Source: Bacteroides sp. (GTDB taxonomy: Bacteria > Bacteroidota > Bacteroidia > Bacteroidales > Bacteroidaceae). From it: a stretch of 64,000 nucleotides of DNA. The DNA lies in contig SUXW01000017.1 in the NCBI GenBank assembly GCA_015060765.1, forward strand, positions 1 through 64,000. Direction: 5' to 3'. Below the pieces are notes generated by a model, which saw only the letters and a program-made list of their open reading frames with translations, searched no databases and was not told where the DNA came from. Positions 47,585 to 55,662 of this stretch are shown piece after piece (positions within the stretch are counted from its first letter, which is position 1; every line of letters begins with the position of its first letter). A program made the position numbers and the translations under genes.

Positions 47585-47632
47585 TTAACTTTTGTTTAAC
47601 TTAATAATTGAAGTATGAAGAACAGAAAGAAT
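47585..47632. repeat. Right arm of 48-bp inverted repeat at the susC B start codon
   Basis: It pairs with 45470-45517 with one mismatch (47610). It contains TTAAC-N6-TTAAC and the first codons of susC B. Confidence 0.9.
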
Positions 47633-50600
47633 TCTCTGTTTAACTGCTTGGGTAAAGCCCAACGGTTGTTCTTTGTTGCTTTGTTATCTGTATTGGCGAT
47701 TACAGCCAGTGCACAAAGCAAATCTGTTTCGGGTACAGTGGTCGACAAGGCAGGTGAACCCGTAATTGGTGCAAGTGTGGTAGTGAAAGGTACTACCAAT
47801 GGTACAATTACCGACTTCGACGGTAATTTTTCTCTTCAGGGTGTTCCTAACGATGGAACTATTCAAGTAAGCTTCGTAGGTTACAAGACTCAAGACATTT
47901 CTGTTGCCGGAAAATCGTCCGTAAAAATTACTTTAGCGGAAGACACTGAAATGTTGGATGAAGTGGTGGTTGTAGGTTATGGTGTTCAAAAGAAATCCGA
48001 CGTAACTGGTGCGTTGACACGTGTGGATGCTGAGCAATTGAATGCGCGTCCCGTAAGTAACGCATTCGAAGCCTTGCAAGGTAAAGCAGCTGGTGTGGAC
48101 ATTACATCAAGTCAACGTCCGGGTACTTTGGGAACAATTCGTATCCGTGGTCAACGTTCTTTGAATGCAACAAGTGAACCGCTATATGTAGTAGACGGTG
48201 TACCCTTGAGCGCAGGTGGTATTGAATCATTGAATCCACGTGATATTGAATCTATCGACATTTTGAAGGATGCTTCTTCTACAGCTATCTACGGTTCTCG
48301 CGGTGCCAATGGTGTTATTTTGGTAACAACCAAGCGTGGTAAGGTAGGTCAATTCGCACTGAATTATTCAGGTACATTGACTTTAGAATCAATCGATGAT
48401 AAGTCTCCGGTTATGTCAGCCAGCGAATATATCACATGGAAGCGTTGGGCACATTATAATAATAACAGCGAAAAATATGCTCCAGGTAATGCACCGACTT
48501 ATGAAAACGACCAAATGATATTTGCCGGTGACACTAATGCTCTTGCTAATATTAATAAAGGATGGGCTGGCGGTTCTTGGGACCCTTCCAAGGTTGCTAA
48601 CACCGATTGGATAGATTTTGTAACTCAAACGGGTATTACTCACGAACATACATTAAGTGCTAATGGGGGTACTGAAAATTTGCAAGCTTCTTTCTCTTTC
48701 GGTTACTTGAACAACGAAGGTACGCAGAAAGGACAAGAATATGAACGTTACACTATTTCTACAACAGTAGACGTTACTCCGAAACCATGGTTAAAATTGG
48801 GTGCTTCTATCAATATGTCGTATGCAACCCAACAATATGGTGTTGACCGTATGGCAGGAACTAGCAGTGGCCCTAAGGATATTTATGGATTGGCAAAGGC
48901 TATTCCTCGTTATGCAGTTCCATTTGACGAAGATGGTGATATTATCGCTACTCCGCATACCGAATCTCGTACATATACAGTAGTGGACGAATGGAAAAAG
49001 GTAAATGATGAACGTCAGAACTATCGTGCATTGGGTAGCTTCTATGCTCAAGTTGATTTTGGTAAAATTTGGGCACCGTTGGAAGGCTTGAGCTATAAGT
49101 TTGCGTTCGGTCCGGATTTCCGTTATAACCGTAATGGTATTTTCCGCGATTCTTCTTCTGCATCTTTGGCCGGTTCCAAGAACTATGCAAGTTGGGGCAA
49201 TAACCGTTATTTCTCTTGGACATTGGATAACATGATTCTGTATAACAAGAAATTTGGCAAACATAATATTGGTGTTACTTTATTGCAAACAGCTTCAAAG
49301 AATAGCCATGAAAGAGGTTCTATGAGTGCATCAGATATCTTGGTCCCTGAAATGCTTTGGAATAACATGGGTATCGTTGATATTACACAGGCTCGTTATT
49401 CTGCGGGCATGAGCACAGGATTGACTGAAAGTCAGTTGGCTTCTTATATGGCTCGTGTCAACTACTCATTCAATGATCGCTACTTGTTGACTGTTTCTGG
49501 TCGTTATGATGGTTCTTCTGTATTGGCAGCCGGTAACAAGTGGGACTTTTTCCCATCTGCAGCACTTGGTTGGCGTATGGATCAGGAAGATTTCATGAAG
49601 GATATCAATTGGATTGATCAGTTGAAACTTCGCGTAGGTATGGGTACTACAGGTAATGCTTCCGTGAATGCTTATGGAACACTTGGTGCCATCAGTTCAT
49701 ACTGGATGCCGTTCAGCACCGGTAATACCATGATTTTTGTAACCAACGAACCTTACTACTCATCTGGTAGCAACAAGATGCCTAACAAGGAATTGGGTTG
49801 GGAAAAAACCACTCAATGGAACTACGGGGTAGATTATAGCTTCTTGAACGGACGTATCAACGGTAGTGTTGATGTATATCATTCTATAACAAGTGATTTG
49901 TTGATGCAAGTAACCATTCCATCTTTGTCGGGTTATCCTTCTATGATGCAGAATATCGGTAAGACCAAGAACTTTGGTGTGGATTTGTCATTGAATGTAA
50001 TTCCAATCCAATACAAAGACTTTGAATGGACATCTTCTATCAATGCTGCTTATCAAAAAGAAAAGATTGAAGAACTTGCCAATGGTAAGAACGATATGGT
50101 AGACAACAGATGGTTCATCGGTGAATCAATCAATGTTCTCTATGACTTTGAAGTAGATGGCATTTGGAAAGAAGAAGATGCTGCAGAAATGGCCAAATGG
50201 AACGAAAATGGCAACAAGTTCAAAGTGGGTATGGTAAAACCAGTTGACCAAAACGGCGACTACAAGCTCGACGCTAATGACGACAAAGTAATCTTGGGTA
50301 GCAGAACTCCACGCTGGACTTTGGGATGGTCGAATACATTCACATGGAAAGGTTTGGAATTGGGTATTGAACTCTATGGTCGCTTTGGCTATATGATTTC
50401 AACAGGCGGTGAATCACAAACCGGTCAATTCCAACAACGTCAAATTGACTATTGGACTCCAGAAAACAAAAATGCTGAATGGCAAATGCCTATCTACGGT
50501 TCAGGTGACTCTTATGCAGGCTTGTTAGGTTACAAGGATGCTTCTTTCTTGAAGTTGCGCAACATTTCATTAGGTTACAACATTCCTAAGAATATTTGCA

Positions 50601-50746
50601 ATAAGATGGGTATCAGTTCTGTAAAGGTTTATGTTCAGGGTAAGAACCTCGGTAACGTCTATTCATCCATTGATTATATCGACCTTGACCTTGGAACATC
50701 ATACTATAACCGTGGTGTAACCTTTGGTTTGAATGTAGGATTCTAA
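47615..50746 (+). CDS. SusC-like TonB-dependent transporter B
   Basis: The 1,043-residue paralogue of susC A has the same leader, CarboxypepD_reg-like domain, EVVVVGYGVQKKSDVTGA segment, plug (SIDILKDASSTAIYGSRGANG) and barrel ending NRGVTFGLNVGF. Synonymous codons differ often in the barrel but hardly at all in codons 26-84. This indicates recombination or gene conversion between the two 5' ends. The differing barrels and plug loops suggest related but distinct ligands. It is followed by susD B after 20 bases. Confidence 0.97.
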   Translation: MKNRKNSLFNCLGKAQRLFFVALLSVLAITASAQSKSVSGTVVDKAGEPVIGASVVVKGTTNGTITDFDGNFSLQGVPNDGTIQVSFVGYKTQDISVAGKSSVKITLAEDTEMLDEVVVVGYGVQKKSDVTGALTRVDAEQLNARPVSNAFEALQGKAAGVDITSSQRPGTLGTIRIRGQRSLNATSEPLYVVDGVPLSAGGIESLNPRDIESIDILKDASSTAIYGSRGANGVILVTTKRGKVGQFALNYSGTLTLESIDDKSPVMSASEYITWKRWAHYNNNSEKYAPGNAPTYENDQMIFAGDTNALANINKGWAGGSWDPSKVANTDWIDFVTQTGITHEHTLSANGGTENLQASFSFGYLNNEGTQKGQEYERYTISTTVDVTPKPWLKLGASINMSYATQQYGVDRMAGTSSGPKDIYGLAKAIPRYAVPFDEDGDIIATPHTESRTYTVVDEWKKVNDERQNYRALGSFYAQVDFGKIWAPLEGLSYKFAFGPDFRYNRNGIFRDSSSASLAGSKNYASWGNNRYFSWTLDNMILYNKKFGKHNIGVTLLQTASKNSHERGSMSASDILVPEMLWNNMGIVDITQARYSAGMSTGLTESQLASYMARVNYSFNDRYLLTVSGRYDGSSVLAAGNKWDFFPSAALGWRMDQEDFMKDINWIDQLKLRVGMGTTGNASVNAYGTLGAISSYWMPFSTGNTMIFVTNEPYYSSGSNKMPNKELGWEKTTQWNYGVDYSFLNGRINGSVDVYHSITSDLLMQVTIPSLSGYPSMMQNIGKTKNFGVDLSLNVIPIQYKDFEWTSSINAAYQKEKIEELANGKNDMVDNRWFIGESINVLYDFEVDGIWKEEDAAEMAKWNENGNKFKVGMVKPVDQNGDYKLDANDDKVILGSRTPRWTLGWSNTFTWKGLELGIELYGRFGYMISTGGESQTGQFQQRQIDYWTPENKNAEWQMPIYGSGDSYAGLLGYKDASFLKLRNISLGYNIPKNICNKMGISSVKVYVQGKNLGNVYSSIDYIDLDLGTSYYNRGVTFGLNVGF
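47690..47866. repeat. Right arm of 177-bp inverted repeat inside susC B
   Basis: It matches 45233-45409 inverted. Mismatches are at 47750, 47800, 47815 and 47830; only the first changes an amino acid. Confidence 0.9.
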
Positions 50747-50766
50747 TATTTATTGTTAAACATTAA

Positions 50767-52857
50767 ATGAAAGTGATTATGAAAAATATAAATAAAGTAT
50801 TGTCGGGCGTTCTTATTGCCTCACTGACATTAGGAGCAACCTCATGTGGTGACGGTTTCTTGGAAGAGAATGCAAGTCACACTACTACCGATGCATTGCT
50901 CGAAACCGGTCAGGGAGCATTGGCTATGGCTGCCGGTCTGTATGGTAACTTACGTTGGCATTTTGGTTACGAACATGCTTATGCTACTACTCTTTATGGT
51001 TGTGATGAATTCTCCATGGGATCGGACGAAACCTCATTGGGCTGGATGGATTATAACTCGGCTGAAATGAATCCTGCCGGTTCTTCTCGTCGTAATCATC
51101 CATCGCCAGCAGATTTGTGGAATGAACTCTATTATGGTATTTCTACCGCCAACTTGCTTTTGCAGAAAGCACCCAACATTGCTTCAGAACAAGACCGTAA
51201 ATCCGCTATGGGTGAAGCTTATTTCTTGCGTGGTTATAACTACTATCGTTTGTTCTGTCAGTATGAACGTTGTCCGTTACAATTGGAACCATTGGATGTA
51301 AGTGGTGGTGTACCTCGTAACTTTAAATTGGCAAGCGGTGAAGAAGTCTTGAATCAAGTAATTGATGACTTGCAGAATGCTTATGAGAATTTAAAAACAG
51401 ACAATTGGCGTGGTGCCGGTACATGGACTAAGTATACCGCAGCTCATTTCTTGGCAAAGGCTTTGTTGTATCGTCAATCTGAACGTTGTACATGGAAGAG
51501 CAATTATCCTGCCAAGGCCGATTTGGACCGTGCTATCAAGCTTTGCGATGAAGTTATCTCTGCTCGTGGTTTGGAAGCTGATTACAACAATCTTTATGCT
51601 AATTGGACAGGCGTGGATTGTGCTATTGAAAAGTCTTCAGAAGTATTGATGGCCGCTTTGCATAACGAAGCTTCTACAACCCAAGGTCGTTTCGGTAACC
51701 GTTCATACAACTATTTCTCACCACAATTCAATACTTTCTCTGCAGGTTGGGTACCTCGTGGTCAGTATATTGGTGCTATGGACTTCCAACGCTGTCGTCC
51801 TACAGAATATACTTATGCCTTGTTTGACAACGTGAACGACTCACGTATGTGGAAAACGTTCAAGACTGTATATGGTATTTGTAGTTATGTAAAGACTCCG
51901 GATTATGTCGCTCCAGAAAACGCACCGACTTTGGGTGACCAAGGTATTGTTTTCTTGCTTAACAAGAAAGATGATATGCGTTTCCGTAAATCAGAATTTG
52001 GTAATGGTAAAACAGAACATACATTTATAAACCCGGAAACAGGTAAATGGGTTCCTAACGTTGTTCCTATTTATGCAGATGGTGAATATGTAATGAACCA
52101 ATATGGTACTACAGCTCCTAACCGTGCAAATATGTATTGCGGTATCAACAAGACCGATGACGGTAGCCGTACAGCTGAAAAGGGTGATGCACACCGTGAC
52201 GTAACCATGGCACGTGTAGGTGAAACTTACCTTGTAAAGGCTGAATGTCAGGTTCGTAATGGTGACGATGCCGGTGCATTGGAAACAATCAATGCTCTCC
52301 GTAAGCGTGCTGAATGGAAAGAAGGTGAAGACCGCGAATACTATGTAGACGGTTCTATCGCATTCAAGAAGAATTCAACAGCTTCCAGCAATACCGCAAA
52401 GAAAAATAAAGCGGCTGATGGTAAGACATTATTGACCAACCAACAAGCATTCGAATATTCATTCATCCAGAAGAACTCTTACTATTTGTCAACAGGCATT
52501 GAACGCACTACAGCTGCTTCTAATTTGCAAATTGCAAGTTGGAATGAAATCCCAGAAGCAGATAAAGCCGTTCTTGACAAAATGGGATTGAACATCAGTA
52601 CAGTTGAAGGTAAGGTTAATTTCATCTTGAATGAACGTACTCGTGAATTGTTGGGTGAATGGAACCGTTGGGATGAATTGAGCCGCACAAAGACTTTGAT
52701 CAAACGTGCTAAGCTCTTTAACCCTGAAGTTCTCTATATTCAAGAGCACCACAATCTTCGTCCAATACCTCAAGTATTCCTTGATGGTTTGACAAACGAT
52801 GCTGGTGAACCTTTGACAGATCAGGAAAAGAAAGAAATGCAGAATCCTGGATATTAA
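50767..52857 (+). CDS. SusD-like glycan-binding lipoprotein B
   Basis: The product is 696 residues from the first ATG; an ATG at 50779 (MKNINKVLSG) gives a cleaner leader. The lipobox is LGATSCGD. It is collinear with SusD A throughout, sharing WTKYTAAHFLAKALLYRQSERC, GTRAEKGDAHRD-like text and the ending LNERTRELLGEWNRWDELSRTKTL. It is the surface lid for SusC B. The pair is an inverted duplicate of operon A. Confidence 0.95.
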   Translation: MKVIMKNINKVLSGVLIASLTLGATSCGDGFLEENASHTTTDALLETGQGALAMAAGLYGNLRWHFGYEHAYATTLYGCDEFSMGSDETSLGWMDYNSAEMNPAGSSRRNHPSPADLWNELYYGISTANLLLQKAPNIASEQDRKSAMGEAYFLRGYNYYRLFCQYERCPLQLEPLDVSGGVPRNFKLASGEEVLNQVIDDLQNAYENLKTDNWRGAGTWTKYTAAHFLAKALLYRQSERCTWKSNYPAKADLDRAIKLCDEVISARGLEADYNNLYANWTGVDCAIEKSSEVLMAALHNEASTTQGRFGNRSYNYFSPQFNTFSAGWVPRGQYIGAMDFQRCRPTEYTYALFDNVNDSRMWKTFKTVYGICSYVKTPDYVAPENAPTLGDQGIVFLLNKKDDMRFRKSEFGNGKTEHTFINPETGKWVPNVVPIYADGEYVMNQYGTTAPNRANMYCGINKTDDGSRTAEKGDAHRDVTMARVGETYLVKAECQVRNGDDAGALETINALRKRAEWKEGEDREYYVDGSIAFKKNSTASSNTAKKNKAADGKTLLTNQQAFEYSFIQKNSYYLSTGIERTTAASNLQIASWNEIPEADKAVLDKMGLNISTVEGKVNFILNERTRELLGEWNRWDELSRTKTLIKRAKLFNPEVLYIQEHHNLRPIPQVFLDGLTNDAGEPLTDQEKKEMQNPGY

Positions 52858-52892
52858 TTCCAGTATCAATAGGTTAACAATCGATAATGAAG

Positions 52893-52922
52893 GCTGCTCC
52901 ACGTGGAGCAGCTTTTTTTTTG
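52893..52922 (+). terminator. Terminator of susCD operon B
   Basis: GCTGCTCCAC-GTGGAGCAGC is a perfect 20-base palindrome followed by ten T residues. The sequence just before it (52865-52900) is conserved in operon A. Confidence 0.9.
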
Positions 52923-52977
52923 AACAAAATTCCATTACTTTGAATAATAATCTATTTTCATTCAAACCACGACACGC

Positions 52978-52985
52978 TATTTTTG
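52978..52985 (+). promoter_or_regulatory. -7 box of the PL22 gene
   Basis: TATTTTTG matches TAnnTTTG, 16 bases before the ATG. The -33 region is poor. Confidence 0.45.
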
Positions 52986-53001
52986 TCAAAAAATTAATAT
53001 T

Positions 53002-54330
53002 ATGAAAAAGACATTATTGACAATGGCGGTTGCATTAGGATTCACCGCCCCTTCTTTCGCCCAATTCGGGAATTGTACTCCTTCTGAAAAATGGCAATAT
53101 ATAGATAAGGTAACGGGACAAACCATTACCGTGCTAACCGATACTACTAAGAACGACCGATTCTTGTATCAAACCGACCCCATGTGGACGGCCGACGGAA
53201 AGTATCTCTTGTTCCGTTCTTCAAGCAGAGGCGATGACAAGATGATTGAACAAACCACACGCGACGGAAAGAAACGTAGCTATCGGCCTACTCAAATCTA
53301 TTTCATCGAAATGGAAACAGGCAATATCATACAAGCTACAGAAGGGCCCAACTTAGGCAATGCATTTCTTGCCAACAAGACCAACCGCATGTTCATGAGC
53401 CGCCGGGAAGAAGGCAACTGGAATATGTACGTGATGGATTTGGACAAATTCTTTGCCGATGTCAAGAAAGGGAAAGTTAAGAAAGCCAAGAACTACGAAA
53501 CATTCATCGGTACCTTCCCTACAGAAATGGGTAAGCCTGGAGGTTATGCCGTAGATTGCAACGACGACTATGCCTATATCGGCGTGGAACGCGAAGGAAC
53601 CGAAGAAGAAAAGGAACGCATGAACAAGAATGCTTTTCTACCTCTGACCAACCAACCCATCAAAATCAAGCCCGTACTTTCAGGATTGCGCAAAATGAAT
53701 TTGCAAACGGGAGAAGTGACCAAAATCATTGATACCGAATTCAAAATCGGACATATACAAGCCAGCCGCTTTACACCCGGTGAAATTGTATTCTGCAACG
53801 AAACCGGTGGAGATGCACACCAACGCATGTGGTTCTGTACAGCCGATGGTTCCGTATTCAAACCTTTATATAAGGAAACTCCGCTCGATTGGGTTACACA
53901 CGAAACATTCGGAACTAAAGACTTCGTTTACTTCAACATTCTTGGCTTCCAACCACGTCTCCGTAAACAAGTGAGCGGCATTGTACGCATCAATCTTCGT
54001 ACCGACGATGTGGAACTGATCGGTCAAGTGGAATTGGGAATGGACCAAAATGCCATGGAAGGCCAACTGACCGGTAGAGGTTTCTGGCATTGCAACTCCA
54101 GCCGCGACAACAAATGGGCCGCAGGCGATACATTTGCAGGAAATGTATGGGTTATCAATGTAGAGACAGGACAACGTCATCAATTGGTATCGGATACCAA
54201 GATGAAACCCGACCATGCACATCCAAGTTTCAGCCCCGACGGTACTAAAGTGCTGTTCCAATCGGGACATTTCACCAACGGAAAACGGTTGAATTTGATG
54301 ATGGTCGACATCCAATCGCTCAACAAATAA
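53002..54330 (+). CDS. PL22 oligogalacturonate lyase-like protein, exported
   Basis: The 442-residue protein has a signal peptide (ALGFTAPSFAQ). A seven-bladed propeller follows, with DPMWTADGKYLLFRSSSRG, IGHIQASRFTPGEIVFCNETGG, WVTHETFG and DHAHPSFSPDGTKVLFQS. The histidines in GHIQ, THE and DHAH fit the metal site and catalytic region of oligogalacturonate lyase. PL22 cleaves short galacturonides to unsaturated monomers. Related proteins can be cytosolic, so export here is worth noting. It starts the plus-strand operon with GH105. Confidence 0.85.
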   Translation: MKKTLLTMAVALGFTAPSFAQFGNCTPSEKWQYIDKVTGQTITVLTDTTKNDRFLYQTDPMWTADGKYLLFRSSSRGDDKMIEQTTRDGKKRSYRPTQIYFIEMETGNIIQATEGPNLGNAFLANKTNRMFMSRREEGNWNMYVMDLDKFFADVKKGKVKKAKNYETFIGTFPTEMGKPGGYAVDCNDDYAYIGVEREGTEEEKERMNKNAFLPLTNQPIKIKPVLSGLRKMNLQTGEVTKIIDTEFKIGHIQASRFTPGEIVFCNETGGDAHQRMWFCTADGSVFKPLYKETPLDWVTHETFGTKDFVYFNILGFQPRLRKQVSGIVRINLRTDDVELIGQVELGMDQNAMEGQLTGRGFWHCNSSRDNKWAAGDTFAGNVWVINVETGQRHQLVSDTKMKPDHAHPSFSPDGTKVLFQSGHFTNGKRLNLMMVDIQSLNK

Positions 54331-54422
54331 TAAAAATGCATAATCTTTTATGCTTATGTACATTTTTCCATTGCAAAAGATACAAATTCTATGTTCCTTT
54401 GCATAAATCTAAAAAAAATTAC

Positions 54423-55556
54423 ATGAAAAGAAATCTTATCATATCCTTTCTCCTCGTTGCATTAGGAATAGGAACCATCAACGCCCAGGAATTACCTGAC
54501 AGAAGAGAGACCATGAAGGCTATTGTCAAAGTAAACGACTATTTCATGAAGAAATGGCCGGATCCGGGACTTGCAACTTTCGTTGGGAACAAAGTACGTC
54601 CCAGTAGCTTATGGACTCGTGCCGTATATTATGAAGGTTTGATGGCACTTTACACCATCAATCCGCAAGACAGATATTTTAAATATATGTATGATTGGGG
54701 TGAAGCCCACAAATGGACTCCTCGTGGAGGAAACACCACCCGCGATGCCGACAACTATTGTTGTAGCCAGACCTATATTGACATGTATCGCATTACCCGC
54801 GATTGGCGCATGATTCAGAATGCCAAGGTGAATGCCGACATGATTGTAAATACACCTCAAAATGGTGACTGGTGGTGGATCGATGCCATTCAGATGGGTA
54901 TGCCCGTATTGGCCAAGTTGGGTAATGTAACCGGTGAACAGAAATACTACGACAAGATGTGGGATATGTATGAACACACCCGCAACATTGAAGGCGGAAA
55001 TGGTATGTACAACCCCAAGGATGGTTTGTGGTGGCGTGATCGCGACTTCGATCCTCCTTACAAGGAACCCAACGGTGAAGATTGCTACTGGAGCCGTGGT
55101 AACGGATGGGTATATGCCGCATTGGTACGTGTATTGGACGAAATTCCAGCCAACGAAGCACATCGTCAAGATTACATCAACGATTTTATCGCTATGAGTA
55201 AGGCTCTAAAGAAATGCCAACGCAAGGACGGTTATTGGAATGTAAGTCTGCACGATGAAAGCAACTTTGGCGGCAAGGAAGTATCTGGCACCTCTTTATT
55301 CGTCTACGGTATGGCTTGGGGTATCAGAAACGGTTTGCTCGACCGCAATGAATATCTTCCAGTATTGACCAAAGCTTGGAATGCCATGCTGAAAGATGCT
55401 GTTCATGCAGACAACGGATGTTTAGGATTTGTACAAGGAACCGGTAAAGAACCGAAAGACGGACAACCTGTAGGATATAACAATCTTCCTGACTTTGAAG
55501 ATTATGGTATCGGTTGTTTCATCCTGGCGGGAACAGAAGTTTATAAATTGAAATGA
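54423..55556 (+). CDS. GH105 unsaturated glucuronyl/galacturonyl hydrolase, exported
   Basis: The 377-residue protein starts at ATG 54423 with leader MKRNLIISFLLVALGIGTINAQ. An upstream in-frame ATG at 54336 would place a poor leader before it. The (alpha/alpha)6 barrel shows WWWIDAIQMGMPVLAKLG with the catalytic Asp, WSRGNGWVYAALVRVLDEIP, and SGTSLFVYGMAWGIRNG. It removes unsaturated uronate from lyase products. It is only distantly similar to the lipoprotein GH105 at 34957, so the two probably differ in chain length or linkage preference. Confidence 0.92.
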   Translation: MKRNLIISFLLVALGIGTINAQELPDRRETMKAIVKVNDYFMKKWPDPGLATFVGNKVRPSSLWTRAVYYEGLMALYTINPQDRYFKYMYDWGEAHKWTPRGGNTTRDADNYCCSQTYIDMYRITRDWRMIQNAKVNADMIVNTPQNGDWWWIDAIQMGMPVLAKLGNVTGEQKYYDKMWDMYEHTRNIEGGNGMYNPKDGLWWRDRDFDPPYKEPNGEDCYWSRGNGWVYAALVRVLDEIPANEAHRQDYINDFIAMSKALKKCQRKDGYWNVSLHDESNFGGKEVSGTSLFVYGMAWGIRNGLLDRNEYLPVLTKAWNAMLKDAVHADNGCLGFVQGTGKEPKDGQPVGYNNLPDFEDYGIGCFILAGTEVYKLK

Positions 55557-55627
55557 TTAAGGGTTTACAATAGATTCATAAATTTGGTTTTTCATAGACA
55601 GATTAAATTAGAATTAGGTTAGTTGGG

Positions 55628-55660
55628 AAGGAGTGACTGTGAAGCCACTCCTTTTATTTT
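55628..55660. terminator. Bidirectional terminator between GH105 and GH42
   Basis: AAGGAGTG (55628-55635) pairs with CACTCCTT (55646-55653), followed by TTATTTTTAT. It serves both converging genes. Confidence 0.65.
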
Positions 55661-55662
55661 TA

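Larger units (their letters stand above)
47014..47614. other. Structured intergenic region between recombinase and susC B
   Basis: This 600-bp stretch has no convincing gene; an 87-codon frame at 47057-47320 is mostly a translation of tandem repeats. It contains two nested inverted repeats (47064/47474 and 47134/47402), a 21-bp tandem repeat near 47216, and two direct copies of GTTAACTTTTGTTTAA (47526-47541, 47584-47599). TTGCAA-centred strings occur many times. No exact TAnnTTTG was found on the plus strand from about 47320 to the susC B start. Confidence 0.65.

Noticed and set aside
54336-54422. N-terminal extension of the second GH105
   Set aside because: The extra 29 residues are Cys/aromatic-rich and come before a standard signal peptide. 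ATG 54423 gives a proper leader.
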